Source: Cystobacter ferrugineus (GTDB taxonomy: Bacteria > Myxococcota > Myxococcia > Myxococcales > Myxococcaceae). From it: a DNA stretch of 64,000 nucleotides. The translations under genes and the position numbers were made by a program. Positions 25,199 through 35,441 of the stretch are shown piece by piece. Positions within the stretch are counted from its first letter, which is position 1; each line of letters starts with the position of its first letter. Under the pieces are notes generated by a model that saw only the letters and a list, made by a program, of their open reading frames with translations, searched no databases and was not told where the DNA came from. The stretch spans positions 237,935-301,934 of the forward strand of contig NZ_MPIN01000008.1 in NCBI RefSeq assembly GCF_001887355.1. Direction: 5' to 3'.

Positions 25199-27667
25199 AT
25201 GACCGAATCCATCGACCAGGGCCGCGAGAGCCTCGTCCTCGCCCATGGCTTGCGCGTGCGCCTGCGCCATGAGCCCCGCCTGCGTCGTGCCGCCGCCTGG
25301 CTGCGGGTCGAGGCCGGCAGCCACGACGTCGACGCGCGGTGGCCGGGGCTGGCGCACTTCCTCGAGCACCTGGTGTTCCTCGGCACGGAGCGCTTCCCGC
25401 GCGAACAAGGGTTGATGGCCTTCGTCCAGCGCCATGGTGGACAGGTCAACGCGCGCACCAGCGAACGCACCACCGACTATTTCTTCGAGTTGCCCCAGGC
25501 GGTGTTCGGCGAGGGCCTGGAGCGGCTGTGCGACATGCTGGCCCGGCCGCGCCTGGCCATCGAAGACCAGCAACGCGAGCGCGAAGTGCTTCATGCCGAG
25601 TTCATCGCCTGGTCGCGCGACACCCAGGCCCAGCACCTGTTCGGCCTCGCCGGCGGAGTCTCGGCCCGCCATCCGCTGCGCGCCTTCCATGCCGGCAACC
25701 GCGACAGCCTGCCGGTGGCCAGCCCCGAGTTCCAGCAGGCGCTGCACGACTTCCACCAGCGCTACTACCGCACCGGGCAGATGACCTTGCAATTGGTCGG
25801 GCCGCAGCCGCCGCGGATTCTCGCGGGGCTGGCCAGGGACGCCGATGCCGCACTGGCCGCGGGCCCGCGCAGCGCCAATGCGCCCGTGGAGACGCTGCTG
25901 GGCGACCCGGGAGAGGCGCCGCCGGCCAGCGACCCGCAACGGCTCAACCTGCTGTTCGCCTGTGACGGCCTGCCGCCCGGCACGGACGAGGCGCTGCGTT
26001 TCCTGGAACTATGGGCGGGATCCGCCCATCCCGGCGGCCTGCTGGCCGAACTGCGACGCCTGGGCTGGGCCCAGAGCCTGTCGCTGAGTCCGCTGTACCA
26101 GTACGCCGACCAGGCCCTCGTCAACTTCGAAGTGCAGCTGACCGAGGCCGGACGGCAATCCCGGGCGGCGGCCCAGGCACTGTGCTTCGACTGGCTGAAG
26201 TACTTCCAGTCCCATGCCGGTTGGGAGCCCCTGCGCGAGGAGTATCGCCTGCTGCGCGGCCGCCAGTCGCGGACCGAGGGTGCGCTGGAGCTGGCCCGGC
26301 GCCTGGCCCATGGACAACTTCCGGAACTGCCGGACGAATCCGTCCCGGCCCTGCGGGCATTGCTCGAACGTTTCACGCCCCAGGCACTGCTCGCACCCGG
26401 CGCCCAGGCGCTGGACGAACCGCCCCGGCTGCCGCCGTTCGGTCCCTGGCGCCTGCCGCCGCGCAACCGTTTCCTGCGCGGCCAGCGCCAGCCGACCCAG
26501 GCCAGCCCGCGAATCGCGGCCCTGGCGCATGGCGAGCCCGAACCGAATCGCGGACTGGAGGGCGCCGTGCACCTGCGCTGGCGCCTGGCCAACCGGCATC
26601 ACGCCGCGCTGTGGCACATGCTCGACGCCAGCCTGCGCCGGCTCGGCGAGGAAGCCCGCCAGGCTGGCGTGCAACTGGAATTCTCACGCCTGGGTCCGGA
26701 CTGGCAGTTGCGCCTGTGCGGTGTACGCGAGCCGCTCCCGGCGATCCTCGAACAGGCAGTGGAATTACTGCAACGCCCGGCACCGGAGAGCTGGCGCCAG
26801 GCCAGCCCACCCCCACGCCAGCAGGTACCGATCCGCGAGTTGCTCGCCCAGTGGCCCGAGCATGGCCTGGGCCACTACCGCCCGGCGCGCAACGACAGCA
26901 GCGAACTGCACCCCGAAGCGCTGCAACGGCTGTGGCAGCAGGCGCGCTGGGATGGTCTGGTACTGGACTTCGACGATGCCGACCGGCTCGCCCTCGACGC
27001 CGTGGCGGCGCGCTTGCCGGGCAGTGCCTCGAACGATCTTCTCCAACCGTCCACACTGCCCGACCGAGCAAGCTGGAGCCAGGTGGCCTGCGGTTCAGAC
27101 GAGCACGCACTGCTCGTGTGGTGTCCGGCACCGAGCGTGTCGATCGAGGACGAAGCGGCCTGGCGCGCACTCGCCCAATTGCTCCAGGCGCCGTTCTACC
27201 AGCGCCTGCGCACCGAGCTACAGTTGGGCTATGCGGTGTTCAGCGCATTCCGCCAGCTCGCCGGCCGCCCTGGACTGTTGTTTGGTGTGCAGTCGCCCGG
27301 CAGCGACTGTGCGGCCTTGTGGGGGCACATCGCCGAATTCCTCAATGCCCTGCCCGAGCGCCTCGCGCAATGGCCGGGGACAAGACTGCGCGAGCAATGC
27401 GCGGCGCTGGCCGACAGCCTCGACGGCGGCAACCTCGGACTGGCGCAGCGACTCGAGATGCAGTGGCAAGGAAGATTGGCCGGCCGTTCGTCGGATTATT
27501 CCAACACATTGAGAGAATCTTATTCCAACACCTTGAGAGAATCGGTCGTTCAACTGGAGGGGCCGGCGCTGGTCGAGGCGGCGCATCGGCTGCTGGCCAG
27601 CCAGGTGAGGTGGACCGCGCTGGCGACCGGGCCTTGCCCGGGTGCGTCTTGGTATGAGGCAGTCTGA
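25199..27667 (+). CDS. pqqF: PqqF, zinc peptidase of PQQ biosynthesis
   Basis: 822-residue M16-family (insulinase-like) metallopeptidase thought to process the peptide PqqA or its crosslinked product during PQQ synthesis. HFLEHLVFLGTERFP near residue 53 is the inverted H-x-x-E-H zinc motif, and REREVLHAEF near 133 supplies the distal Glu. LRVRLRHEPRLRRAAAWLRVEAGSHD is typical of the Pseudomonas PqqF N-terminus. It is first in a pqqFABCDE order as in pseudomonads. Start at ATG 25199; the 146 bases upstream mix the end of the protease region with the presumed promoter. A 24-base tandem duplication lies near its C-terminus (see 27497). Confidence 0.93.
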   Translation: MTESIDQGRESLVLAHGLRVRLRHEPRLRRAAAWLRVEAGSHDVDARWPGLAHFLEHLVFLGTERFPREQGLMAFVQRHGGQVNARTSERTTDYFFELPQAVFGEGLERLCDMLARPRLAIEDQQREREVLHAEFIAWSRDTQAQHLFGLAGGVSARHPLRAFHAGNRDSLPVASPEFQQALHDFHQRYYRTGQMTLQLVGPQPPRILAGLARDADAALAAGPRSANAPVETLLGDPGEAPPASDPQRLNLLFACDGLPPGTDEALRFLELWAGSAHPGGLLAELRRLGWAQSLSLSPLYQYADQALVNFEVQLTEAGRQSRAAAQALCFDWLKYFQSHAGWEPLREEYRLLRGRQSRTEGALELARRLAHGQLPELPDESVPALRALLERFTPQALLAPGAQALDEPPRLPPFGPWRLPPRNRFLRGQRQPTQASPRIAALAHGEPEPNRGLEGAVHLRWRLANRHHAALWHMLDASLRRLGEEARQAGVQLEFSRLGPDWQLRLCGVREPLPAILEQAVELLQRPAPESWRQASPPPRQQVPIRELLAQWPEHGLGHYRPARNDSSELHPEALQRLWQQARWDGLVLDFDDADRLALDAVAARLPGSASNDLLQPSTLPDRASWSQVACGSDEHALLVWCPAPSVSIEDEAAWRALAQLLQAPFYQRLRTELQLGYAVFSAFRQLAGRPGLLFGVQSPGSDCAALWGHIAEFLNALPERLAQWPGTRLREQCAALADSLDGGNLGLAQRLEMQWQGRLAGRSSDYSNTLRESYSNTLRESVVQLEGPALVEAAHRLLASQVRWTALATGPCPGASWYEAV
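27497..27544 (+). repeat. 24-base tandem duplication inside pqqF
   Basis: Units 27497-27520 and 27521-27544 match at 22 of 24 bases and encode YSNTLRES twice. The unit is much richer in A and T than the surrounding pqqF sequence. It keeps the frame and sits about 40 codons from the end, so PqqF probably tolerates it. Confidence 0.85.
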
Positions 27668-27820
27668 CCCTTGCCAGGAATGCGTAAGAACCATCAATAA
27701 ATTTAAGGCCGCAGTGGGGGAGAATCAGTAACATACGGCCCAAGCATCGGGACATCTCCACCGGGAGGTGGCCTGGATGTGAAGCCGAAGTTGCAACCAC
27801 CCTGAGAAGGAGCATCTCCT

Positions 27821-27892
27821 ATGTGGACCAAGCCTGCTTACACCGACCTGCGCATCGGCTTCGAAGTCACCATGTACGTTTCCAACCGCTGA
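27821..27892 (+). CDS. pqqA: PqqA, PQQ precursor peptide
   Basis: 23-residue ribosomal peptide whose Glu and Tyr side chains are joined by PqqE and become the PQQ skeleton. The peptide begins MWTKPAYTDLRIGFEV and has the invariant E-x-x-x-Y pair (E15, Y19). GAGAAGGAG lies 7-8 bases before the ATG, a strong ribosome site that fits the high expression pqqA needs. The 150-base gap from pqqF probably holds a second promoter (AATAAATTTAAGG region near 27700), although no clean sigma-70 boxes can be claimed. Confidence 0.97.
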   Translation: MWTKPAYTDLRIGFEVTMYVSNR

Positions 27893-27907
27893 GCCGTCCC
27901 GCAGTAC

Positions 27908-27938
27908 AACGCCTCGGTTCGCCGGGGCGTTCTTGTTT
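27908..27938 (+). terminator. Hairpin attenuator between pqqA and pqqB
   Basis: Arms 27908-27917 and 27922-27931 pair over 10 bp (one G-T) around a TTCG tetraloop and are followed by TCTTGTTT. This is a good intrinsic terminator. Placed between pqqA and pqqB it would cut most transcripts after pqqA, giving the excess of precursor peptide known for pqq operons. Confidence 0.82.
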
Positions 27939-27962
27939 GAGCCGCCGCACGATTGAGTGGTT

Positions 27963-28874
27963 ATGTACATTCAGATTCTAGGTTCAGCCGCCGGCGGTGG
28001 TTTCCCACAGTGGAACTGCAACTGCGCCAACTGCAAGGGTTACCGCGACGGTACCCTGCGAGCCCAGGCCCGCACCCAGTCCTCCATTGCCCTGTCCGAT
28101 GACGGCGTGCACTGGATCCTGTGCAACGCCTCGCCCGACATTCGTGCTCAATTGCAGTCCTTCGCACCGATGCAACCGGCCAGGGCCCTGCGCGACACCG
28201 GCATCAATGCGATCATCCTGCTCGACAGCCAGATCGACCACACCACCGGCCTCTTGAGCCTGCGTGAAGGCTGCCCGCATCAGGTCTGGTGCACCGACAT
28301 GGTCCACCAGGACCTGACCACCGGCTTCCCGCTGTTCAAGATGCTCAGCCACTGGAACGGTGGCCTTCAGTGGAACCGCATCGAACTCGAAGGCAGCTTC
28401 ACCATCGAAGCCTGCCCGAACCTGAAGTTCACCCCCTTCCCGCTGCGCAGCGCCGCGCCGCCCTATTCGCCGCACCGTTTCGACCCGCACCCGGGCGACA
28501 ACCTGGGCCTGGTGGTCGAGGACCTGCGCACGGGTGGCAAGCTGTTCTATGCGCCTGGCCTGTACCAGGTCGACGACGCGCTCAAGCAGCACATGGCCGA
28601 CGCCGACTGCCTGCTGGTCGACGGCACGCTGTGGTCGGACGACGAGATGCAGCGCCGCGGCGTCGGCACCCGTACCGGCCGCGAGATGGGCCACCTGTGC
28701 CAGGCCGGTCCCGGCGGCATGCTGGAACTGCTCGACGGCTTCGAGAAGCCGCGCAAGGTGCTCATCCACATCAACAACACCAACCCCATCCTCGACGAAG
28801 ACTCGCCCGAGCGTGCCGAGGTCGAGCGCCGGAGCGTGGAAGTCGCCTTCGACGGCATGAGCATCGAGCTGTAG
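27963..28874 (+). CDS. pqqB: PqqB, MBL-fold protein of PQQ biosynthesis
   Basis: 303 residues, the usual PqqB length. [21 protein letters not shown] is the family opening; [25 protein letters not shown] follows. PqqB is a metallo-beta-lactamase-fold protein held to hydroxylate a tyrosine-derived intermediate after the crosslink is made. The ATG at 27963 was chosen over a GTG two codons upstream because it fits the conserved N-terminus. Eight bases separate it from pqqC. Confidence 0.96.
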   Translation: MYIQILGSAAGGGFPQWNCNCANCKGYRDGTLRAQARTQSSIALSDDGVHWILCNASPDIRAQLQSFAPMQPARALRDTGINAIILLDSQIDHTTGLLSLREGCPHQVWCTDMVHQDLTTGFPLFKMLSHWNGGLQWNRIELEGSFTIEACPNLKFTPFPLRSAAPPYSPHRFDPHPGDNLGLVVEDLRTGGKLFYAPGLYQVDDALKQHMADADCLLVDGTLWSDDEMQRRGVGTRTGREMGHLCQAGPGGMLELLDGFEKPRKVLIHINNTNPILDEDSPERAEVERRSVEVAFDGMSIEL

Positions 28875-28882
28875 GAGTGACC

Positions 28883-29638
28883 ATGAGCGACAAGACACCG
28901 CTGACCCGCGCCGAATTCGAACAGGCCCTGCGCGCCAAGGGCGCCTACTACCACATCCACCACCCCTATCACGTGGCGATGTACGAGGGCCGCGCGACCC
29001 GCGAGCAGATCCAGGGCTGGGTCGCCAACCGCTTCTACTACCAGGTCAACATCCCGCTGAAGGATGCCGCGATCCTGGCCAACTGCCCGGACCGGGAGAT
29101 CCGCCGCGAGTGGATCCAGCGCCTGCTCGACCACGACGGCGCCCCTGGCCAGGACGGCGGCATCGAGGCCTGGCTCCGCCTCGGCCAGGCCGTGGGCCTG
29201 GATCCCGACCAGCTACGCTCCCAGGAGCTGGTGCTGCCCGGCGTGCGCTTCGCGGTCGACGCCTACGTCAACTTCGCCCGCCGCGCTAGCTGGCAGGAAG
29301 CGGCCAGCAGCTCGCTGACCGAGCTGTTCGCCCCGCAGATCCACCAGTCGCGCCTGGACACCTGGCCGCGGCACTACCCCTGGATCGATCCGAGCGGCTA
29401 CGAGTACTTCCGCACCCGCCTGGGCCAGGCCCGGCGCGACGTCGAGCACGGCCTGGAGATCACCCTCGCCCACTACACCACCTACGAGGACCAGCAGCGC
29501 ATGCTGGAGATCCTGCAGTTCAAGCTGGATATCCTCTGGACCATGCTCGACGCCATGAGCATGGCCTACGAGCTGAACCGCCCGCCCTACCACACCGTCA
29601 CCAACCAGCGCGCCTGGCACAAGGGGATCGCCCTATGA
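28883..29638 (+). CDS. pqqC: PqqC, pyrroloquinoline-quinone synthase
   Basis: Cofactorless oxidase that performs the last ring closure and eight-electron oxidation giving PQQ. 251 residues, complete. [46 protein letters not shown] contains the conserved His and Tyr active-site residues; [23 protein letters not shown] is the C-terminal signature. TAGGAG lies just upstream of the ATG. Its stop overlaps the pqqD start (ATGA), so the two are coupled. Confidence 0.97.
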   Translation: MSDKTPLTRAEFEQALRAKGAYYHIHHPYHVAMYEGRATREQIQGWVANRFYYQVNIPLKDAAILANCPDREIRREWIQRLLDHDGAPGQDGGIEAWLRLGQAVGLDPDQLRSQELVLPGVRFAVDAYVNFARRASWQEAASSSLTELFAPQIHQSRLDTWPRHYPWIDPSGYEYFRTRLGQARRDVEHGLEITLAHYTTYEDQQRMLEILQFKLDILWTMLDAMSMAYELNRPPYHTVTNQRAWHKGIAL

Positions 29639-29910
29639 GTTTCGATCGCAACCTGACGCCCCGCTGGCGTCACGGCTATCGGTTCCAGTACGAGCCGGCC
29701 CAGAAAGCTCACGTCCTGCTCTACCCTGAAGGAATGATCAAGCTCAACGAGAGCGCCGCCGCCATCGGCGGTCTGATCGACGGCGCCCGCTCCGTGAAGG
29801 TGATCATCGACGAGCTGGACCAGCGCTACCCCGGCGTCCCCGAGCTCGGTGAAGACGTCGAGCAATTCATGGAGGTCGCCCGTGCACAGCACTGGATCGA
29901 ACTTGGCTGA
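29635..29910 (+). CDS. pqqD: PqqD, PqqA-binding chaperone
   Basis: 91-residue peptide chaperone that presents PqqA to the radical SAM enzyme Pqq[37 protein letters not shown] is the conserved RiPP-recognition-element fold. Start overlaps pqqC; the 3' end overlaps the pqqE start by 29 bases, fitting the stoichiometric PqqD-PqqE partnership. Confidence 0.96.
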   Translation: MSFDRNLTPRWRHGYRFQYEPAQKAHVLLYPEGMIKLNESAAAIGGLIDGARSVKVIIDELDQRYPGVPELGEDVEQFMEVARAQHWIELG

Positions 29911-31045
29911 AGTCCCGCCGAAGCCCGCCGTCGGCCTGCCGCTCTGGCTGCTCGCCGAGCTCACCTACCGCTGCCCGCTGCAGTGCCCCTACTGCTCCAA
30001 CCCCCTGGACTTCGCCGCCCAGGGAAAGGAGCTGACCACCGAGGAGTGGTTTTCCGTGCTGCGCCAGGGCCGCGAGATGGGCGCGGCGCAGCTTGGCTTC
30101 TCCGGTGGCGAACCCCTGGTACGCCAGGACCTGGCCGAACTGATCGGCGAGGCCCGGCGCCTGGGTTACTACACCAACCTGATCACCTCCGGCATCGGAC
30201 TGACCGAGCAGAAGATCCGCGCCTTCAAGGACGCGGGGCTGGACCACATCCAGATTTCCTTCCAGGCCAGCGACGCGCAGGTCAACGACATGCTCGCCGG
30301 GTCGAAGAAAGCCTTCGACCAGAAGCTCGAGATGGCGCGCATGGTCAAGGCCCATGGCTACCCCATGGTGCTGAACTTCGTCACCCACCGGCACAACATC
30401 GACAACATCGATCGCATCATCGAGTTGTGCGTGGCGCTGGAGGCGGACTTCGTCGAGCTGGCCACCTGTCAGTTCTACGGCTGGGCCCAGCTCAACCGCG
30501 TCGGCCTGCTGCCGACCCGCGAACAGCTCGAGCGCGCCGAACGCATCACCAACGAATATCGCGCCAGGCTCGCCGCCGAGGGCAACCCGGTCAAGCTGAT
30601 CTTCGTCACCCCCGACTATTACGAAGAGCGGCCCAAGGCCTGCATGAAAGGCTGGGGCAGCATGTTCCTGACCGTCACCCCGGACGGCACCGCGCTGCCG
30701 TGCCATGGCGCGCGCCAGCTACCGGTGGCGTTCCCCAACGTGCGCGATCACAGCCTGCACCACATCTGGTACGACTCCTTCGGCTTCAACCGCTTCCGCG
30801 GCTACGAGTGGATGCCCGAGCCGTGCCGTTCCTGCGACGAAAAGGAAAAGGACTTCGGCGGCTGCCGTTGCCAGGCTTTCATGCTGACGGGCGATGCCAG
30901 CAACACCGATCCGGTGTGCGGCAAGTCTCCACGCCACGACGTCATTCTCAAGGCCCGCGAAGAAGCCAGAACCGCCACCGCGGGCATCGGGCAACTGACA
31001 TTTCGCAATGCACGGAACTCGCACCTCATCACCAAGAAGGGCTGA
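29882..31045 (+). CDS. pqqE: PqqE, radical SAM enzyme
   Basis: 387-residue radical SAM protein that links Glu and Tyr of PqqA. CPLQCPYC near residue 30 is the C-x3-C-x2-C iron-sulphur motif, and the C-terminal half has auxiliary-cluster cysteines ([42 protein letters not shown]). The GTG at 29882 was chosen: GGAGG lies 6 bases upstream, and the true conserved region ([18 protein letters not shown]) starts soon after. An ATG at 29849 also exists within pqqD but lacks such a site. Confidence 0.95.
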   Translation: MHSTGSNLAEVPPKPAVGLPLWLLAELTYRCPLQCPYCSNPLDFAAQGKELTTEEWFSVLRQGREMGAAQLGFSGGEPLVRQDLAELIGEARRLGYYTNLITSGIGLTEQKIRAFKDAGLDHIQISFQASDAQVNDMLAGSKKAFDQKLEMARMVKAHGYPMVLNFVTHRHNIDNIDRIIELCVALEADFVELATCQFYGWAQLNRVGLLPTREQLERAERITNEYRARLAAEGNPVKLIFVTPDYYEERPKACMKGWGSMFLTVTPDGTALPCHGARQLPVAFPNVRDHSLHHIWYDSFGFNRFRGYEWMPEPCRSCDEKEKDFGGCRCQAFMLTGDASNTDPVCGKSPRHDVILKAREEARTATAGIGQLTFRNARNSHLITKKG

Positions 31046-32858
31046 GTCCTTCAGCGCCGCCCAGGCCGTTGCCGCCGCCACCGACTTCGCCGAACTGCGG
31101 GTCGGCCCCGGAGGGCTGTACTACAACGAATTCCGTCCCCAGGACGCCCATTGCCGGATCTGGCGCTGGCGCGACGGTGACGAGCCGCGCTGCCTGACGC
31201 CGGAGGGCTTCAGCGTGCGCAGCCGGGTCTACGAGTACGGCGGCGGCGCCTTCTGCCTGGGGCCGGATTGGCTGGTGTTCGTCAACGAGGCGGACCAGCA
31301 ACTCTATCGCCAGCCGCTCGACGGCGGCGATCCGGTCGCGCTGACCCGGGGCGAGCGGCGCCATGGCGACCTGCGCCAGGGGCGCGGCGTGGTGCTGGCC
31401 GTCGAGGAGACCCATGCCGAAGGCGCGGTGGAACACCGCCTGGTGGCCATCGGCCTGGAAGGCGGCGAACGCCTCGTACTGGCCGAAGGCGCCGACTTCT
31501 ATGCCGCGCCCGTGCAGAGCGCGGACGGCGAGCGCCTGGCCTGGATTGAATGGCAGCGCCCCCAACAGCCCTGGACGCGCACGCGGCTGTGCACGCTTCG
31601 ACGCCAGGCCGATGGCGGCTACGGCGACCCGCGGTGCGTGGCCGGCGACGGCGAGCAGGCCGAATCCCTGCAGCAACCGCGTTTCACCGCCGATGGCCGG
31701 CTCGGCTGCCTGTCCGACCGCAATGGCTACTGGCAACCCTGGATGGAAACCGCTGAAGGCTGGGCCGCGTTGCCAGCGATGCCGGCCGATCACGCCCCGG
31801 CGCCCTGGCAGGGCAGCGCCAGCACCTGGGCACCGCTGGACGGCGAGCGCTACCTGGCCACCTGGTTCGAGGACGGCTTCGGCCGTCTGAGCCTGTGTGA
31901 AGGAGATCGCCCGCGGGATTTCAGCTGCGGCTACACCCGTTTTCGCAGCCTGGACCTGGACACCCGCTATTTCTACGCCATCGTCGCCTCGTCGATCAGC
32001 GCCCCGGCGGTGCTGGCAATCGACCGCCAGACCCGCGGCGCTCAGGTCATCGCGGGCGGCGAATCGCCCCTGCCCGCCGAGTGCATCAGCCGTCCGCGGC
32101 CGATCCACTACCCCAGCGGCGGCGAAACCGCCCATGGCTTCTTCTATCCCGCCTGCGGCGAGGACAGCCGTCCGCCGCTGGTGGTGTTCATCCATGGCGG
32201 GCCGACCTCGGCCTGCTATCCGGTACTCGATGCGCGCATCCAGTACTGGACCCAGCGCGGCTTCGCCGTCGCCGACCTGAACTACCGCGGCAGCGGCAAC
32301 CATGGCCGCGCCTACCGTGAAAAGCTCCATGAGCAATGGGGCGTGGTGGACGTCGAAGATGCCTGCGCCGTGGTCGGCTACCTGGCCGAGCAAGGCCTGG
32401 TCGACGGCGGCAAGGCATTCATCCGCGGCGGCAGCGCTGGCGGCTACACCACGCTCTGCGCGCTGGCGTTCCACAAGGTATTTCGCGGTGGCGCCAGTCT
32501 GTACGGCGTCAGCGATCCCCTGGCCCTGGGCCGGGTGACGCACAAGTTCGAAGGCGATTACCTCGACTGGTTGATCGGCGACCCCGAGCGCGACGCCGAG
32601 CGCTACCGCGCACGGACGCCGCTATTGCATGCCGATCGCATCGAGGTGCCGGTGATCTTCTTCCAGGGCGAGCTGGATGCCGTGGTGGTACCGCGGCAGA
32701 CCCGCGACATGTTGCAGGCACTGCGAAGCCGGGGCGTGCGGGCCGAGGGGCATTTCTACCCGCGGGAGCGCCATGGCTTCCGCCAGGCGGCGAACCTGGC
32801 CCACGCCCTGGATGCCGAATGGCGCTTCTACCGGCACATCCTCGACGCTTCGCGATGA
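31008..32858 (+). CDS. S9 prolyl-oligopeptidase-family peptidase of the pqq operon
   Basis: 616-residue serine peptidase with a beta-propeller N-terminal half and an alpha/beta-hydrolase C-terminal half. [24 protein letters not shown] near residue 473 (nucleophile Ser), GELDAVV (acid) and RERHGFRQA (His) complete the triad. Its ATG lies inside the pqqE 3' end (38-base overlap), so it is the last gene of the operon. In Pseudomonas pqq clusters a peptidase of this family follows pqqE (often called pqqM); a role in trimming the PqqA product is plausible but unproven. Confidence 0.88.
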   Translation: MHGTRTSSPRRAESFSAAQAVAAATDFAELRVGPGGLYYNEFRPQDAHCRIWRWRDGDEPRCLTPEGFSVRSRVYEYGGGAFCLGPDWLVFVNEADQQLYRQPLDGGDPVALTRGERRHGDLRQGRGVVLAVEETHAEGAVEHRLVAIGLEGGERLVLAEGADFYAAPVQSADGERLAWIEWQRPQQPWTRTRLCTLRRQADGGYGDPRCVAGDGEQAESLQQPRFTADGRLGCLSDRNGYWQPWMETAEGWAALPAMPADHAPAPWQGSASTWAPLDGERYLATWFEDGFGRLSLCEGDRPRDFSCGYTRFRSLDLDTRYFYAIVASSISAPAVLAIDRQTRGAQVIAGGESPLPAECISRPRPIHYPSGGETAHGFFYPACGEDSRPPLVVFIHGGPTSACYPVLDARIQYWTQRGFAVADLNYRGSGNHGRAYREKLHEQWGVVDVEDACAVVGYLAEQGLVDGGKAFIRGGSAGGYTTLCALAFHKVFRGGASLYGVSDPLALGRVTHKFEGDYLDWLIGDPERDAERYRARTPLLHADRIEVPVIFFQGELDAVVVPRQTRDMLQALRSRGVRAEGHFYPRERHGFRQAANLAHALDAEWRFYRHILDASR

Positions 32859-32969
32859 TGTAGACGGCATGGACGAAGGACGAATGCCCACGGCCGAATG
32901 GCAGTAGCCGATGTCGTTGTTGCGTCCATCGGCAGTCAGGCCCTTGGCCTTGCTGGCCAGGTGAGTGCT

Positions 32970-33014
32970 CCGGGCTCGTCGTGATCAGTCCAAAGGGGCG
33001 CACGACGAGCCCGG
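32970..33014. terminator. Perfect 14-bp inverted repeat at the end of the pqq block
   Basis: CCGGGCTCGTCGTG at 32970 and its exact reverse complement at 33001 flank a 17-base loop. It stands between the rightward pqq operon and the leftward kelch gene, where a bidirectional terminator is expected; no T-run follows, so Rho-independent action is uncertain. Confidence 0.5.
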
Positions 33015-33047
33015 CGGGTTCTTCACTTCATACGCACGCCGGGTGGC

Positions 33048-35441
33048 TCAGGGCGTGTAGAGGACAGAACTGGTGAGGGCTGGGTACCCACCCGTGACCA
33101 GCACCTTGCCATTGGGGAGCAGGGTCGCCGTGTGGGCGTGCCGGCCCTCGGGCATGCTCGTGGTATAGGCGGAGAGACCCGTCGATGGATCGAAAAGCTC
33201 CGAGAGGATGGATGTACTGCTGTTTCCTCCCGTCACGAGCAGCTTGCCAGAGTTGAGCCTCGTCACCGCGAGGTAGCTGCGGGTCTGGATCAGGTTGCCA
33301 ACGGGCGTCTGCGTGTAAAGCACCGGGTCGTACAACGAGAAGCCGCTACCCGAGGCCAGGAGCACCCGTCCGCTGGCCAGTAACTGGGCGTAGTTCCAGG
33401 AGCCCGTGAAGCCCGTTGCGATCGTCCAGGAGTCGAGCGACGGATCGTAGCGCTCGACGGCTGGTGTTCCTCCACCCAGGACCAGCACGTTGCCGGAGGA
33501 TTGCAGGAAGGCGAAATGGCCGAAGCGGCTACCGCTATTCATGCTCGCCAGCGGGAGCCAGCTATTGGTTGCCGGGTCATAGAGTTCCGGAATGGCTCCG
33601 CCGGACGAGGGGGAAGCGCCTCCGATGACCAGAACCTTGCCGTTGGGGAGCCGCGTCGCCGTGTGGCTGTAGCGCGCGAAGGTCATCGGCGCCGCCAAGG
33701 ACCAGGTGTTCGTGGCTGGATCGTAGATTTCCACTGAGTTGAGGCCGACGACAGAGTAGCCATCTCTACTGCTGTTGCCCCCGATAACCAGCACCTTGCC
33801 GGAGGGCAGCAGTGTCACTGAATGAAGGGCACGTGCCTGGGTCATGTTCCTCGCGGAGGACCAACTCCCCGTAGCCGGGTCGTAGAGTTCCGCCGAGGCC
33901 AGGGGATAGGTATTGCTATATCCTCCAATGACCAACACCTTGCCGGAAGGCAGCAAGGTCGCCGATTGGAAATACCGGCCGGCGAGCAGGTGACCGGTGG
34001 GCGTCCACAGAGCGACCGTTCCAGGTGTCGACGGATCGGTGCCGCCGTCCCCGTTGCCCGTGCCGCCGTCGCCGTGGCCCGTACCACCGTCCCCATTGCC
34101 CGTACCGCAGTCCGCGCCGCTCACCACCGGAACGTAGAAGGTGTGCGAGGCGGTGAACCCCCGGGTGTTGGTCACGGTGGCGGTGATGCTCGGCGGACCA
34201 CCCACGGGCGAGCACGTGGGGGCCGTCCAAACGACCTCGCTCGAGGAAAGGCTGTTCACATGCGCGCCCAGCGTTCCGGCGCTCGCGGCCCACGAGAAAG
34301 AGAGGGCACTCCCATCACCGTCCTCGGCCACCACGCGCAGCACGGCGGACCCTCCGCCCAGCACGGAGCTGGCGGACTGGTGGGTAAGAACGATGCGCGG
34401 AGGAAAGCTCGCCACGGGGCCGCTGCCCACGCAGAGGCGCAGGGTGCCCGGCGTGCTGCCACCCGCGGAATCCGTGACGATGACGGTGACGGGGCAGTTG
34501 CCGCAGGGGTCCCCCGCGGGCGCGGCGCTCGGAGTGAACTGGGCGGTGGCCAGATTCGAGTCCGTCCACGTGCCTGGGCAAGTGGAACTCCAGGCGTAGG
34601 ACAAGGAGTGAGCCTCGGCGTCCACGGCGGTCACCGTGAGGGTGGCCGTGCCACCCACGGCCACGGGTGAGTGCGACGTGGTGATGCGCTGCACGGTGGG
34701 CGAGCTGTTGAAGCTCACGCGTACCTCGGCGTTGCCATGGCCCGAGCCCGGAGTCGTGTCGATGACGGTGATCACCACGCTGATGGAGGACGATGCGCCG
34801 CGGGAGTCCGTGACGGTCAGCGTCACGGTGATGTCGCCCGCCGTCGCGGGGGCCGTCCACGTGGTGGACGTGGAGGTGCTGGTGCTGAAGCTACCGGCAG
34901 TGGCGCTCCAGGAGTAGGTGAGCGTGTCGGTGGGATCCGGGTCGTGGACGGTGGCGCTCAGGCTCACGCTGCCGCCTGGAAGCACCTGGCTGGCCGAGGC
35001 GATGAGTGAGTCGATGCAGGGTGCCGTGTTGTCGAACACGTCTCCGTTGGAGGCCACCGTCTGGAGGGTGAGGGCCACCACCTGTGTCGAGCCCTCCGCG
35101 ATGGGGACTCCCGTGGCCTCTCCTCGGAAGCGCAGCACGCCGGTCGCATCGAAGGCTTCGGCGGTGAAGGTCCGGTTGGGACCCGCGGGGATGCGGTACA
35201 TGGTCCCGCTCCAGGCCCCCTCTATCCGGGTGAGCGAGATGGATCTGGCGGCGAGGTCGGGTGCGTTGAGGGTGACCACGACCCGCGTGACATTGTCACC
35301 GGTGAGGGCCTGTGGAACGGAATTCACGAATTGCACGTCGCCCGCGGGCTCCTGCGACTCGGGATTCTGGGTACACCCCATGGCGGCCAACAGGAGGCAG
35401 CTCACGAGCCAGAGCATCCTCTGGTGCAGATGGCGTTTCAT
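33048..35441 (-). CDS. Large lipoprotein: Ig-like domains plus kelch beta-propeller
   Basis: 797-residue exported protein. The signal peptide ends at LLLAAMGC (lipobox). About residues 130-430 are several PKD/Ig-like domains (SATVHDPDPTDTLTYSWSATAGSF and relatives). A Gly/Asp/Thr spacer (repeats of GDGGTG) separates these from a kelch propeller of six to seven blades, each with LPSGKVLVIGG and a following ELYDPATGSW-type strand. Such proteins are common in myxobacteria and may bind sugars or act in surface adhesion; no catalytic residues of galactose oxidase can be claimed. The start at ATG 35441 begins the signal peptide. Confidence 0.88.
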   Translation of the reverse strand: MKRHLHQRMLWLVSCLLLAAMGCTQNPESQEPAGDVQFVNSVPQALTGDNVTRVVVTLNAPDLAARSISLTRIEGAWSGTMYRIPAGPNRTFTAEAFDATGVLRFRGEATGVPIAEGSTQVVALTLQTVASNGDVFDNTAPCIDSLIASASQVLPGGSVSLSATVHDPDPTDTLTYSWSATAGSFSTSTSTSTTWTAPATAGDITVTLTVTDSRGASSSISVVITVIDTTPGSGHGNAEVRVSFNSSPTVQRITTSHSPVAVGGTATLTVTAVDAEAHSLSYAWSSTCPGTWTDSNLATAQFTPSAAPAGDPCGNCPVTVIVTDSAGGSTPGTLRLCVGSGPVASFPPRIVLTHQSASSVLGGGSAVLRVVAEDGDGSALSFSWAASAGTLGAHVNSLSSSEVVWTAPTCSPVGGPPSITATVTNTRGFTASHTFYVPVVSGADCGTGNGDGGTGHGDGGTGNGDGGTDPSTPGTVALWTPTGHLLAGRYFQSATLLPSGKVLVIGGYSNTYPLASAELYDPATGSWSSARNMTQARALHSVTLLPSGKVLVIGGNSSRDGYSVVGLNSVEIYDPATNTWSLAAPMTFARYSHTATRLPNGKVLVIGGASPSSGGAIPELYDPATNSWLPLASMNSGSRFGHFAFLQSSGNVLVLGGGTPAVERYDPSLDSWTIATGFTGSWNYAQLLASGRVLLASGSGFSLYDPVLYTQTPVGNLIQTRSYLAVTRLNSGKLLVTGGNSSTSILSELFDPSTGLSAYTTSMPEGRHAHTATLLPNGKVLVTGGYPALTSSVLYTP
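34032..34112 (-). repeat. Short in-frame repeats encoding a GDGGTG spacer
   Basis: Four imperfect 18-24 base units inside the kelch lipoprotein gene encode GTGNGDGG/GTGHGDGG-type sequence. They form the flexible linker between the Ig-like and propeller parts and could change in number by slippage. Confidence 0.6.

Noticed and set aside
25199-32858. Treating the pqq operon simply as contamination
   Set aside because: The window gives continuous sequence into myxobacterial genes on both sides; horizontal transfer explains it without invoking an error, though coverage must be checked.
25136-33004. AAGGGGCGC at both ends of the pqq block as a target-site duplication
   Set aside because: Only 9 bases in GC-rich DNA and not at matching junctions; expected by chance.
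34032-34112. CRISPR-like array
   Set aside because: The short repeats are in frame and encode a Gly/Asp linker in the kelch lipoprotein; there are no spacers.
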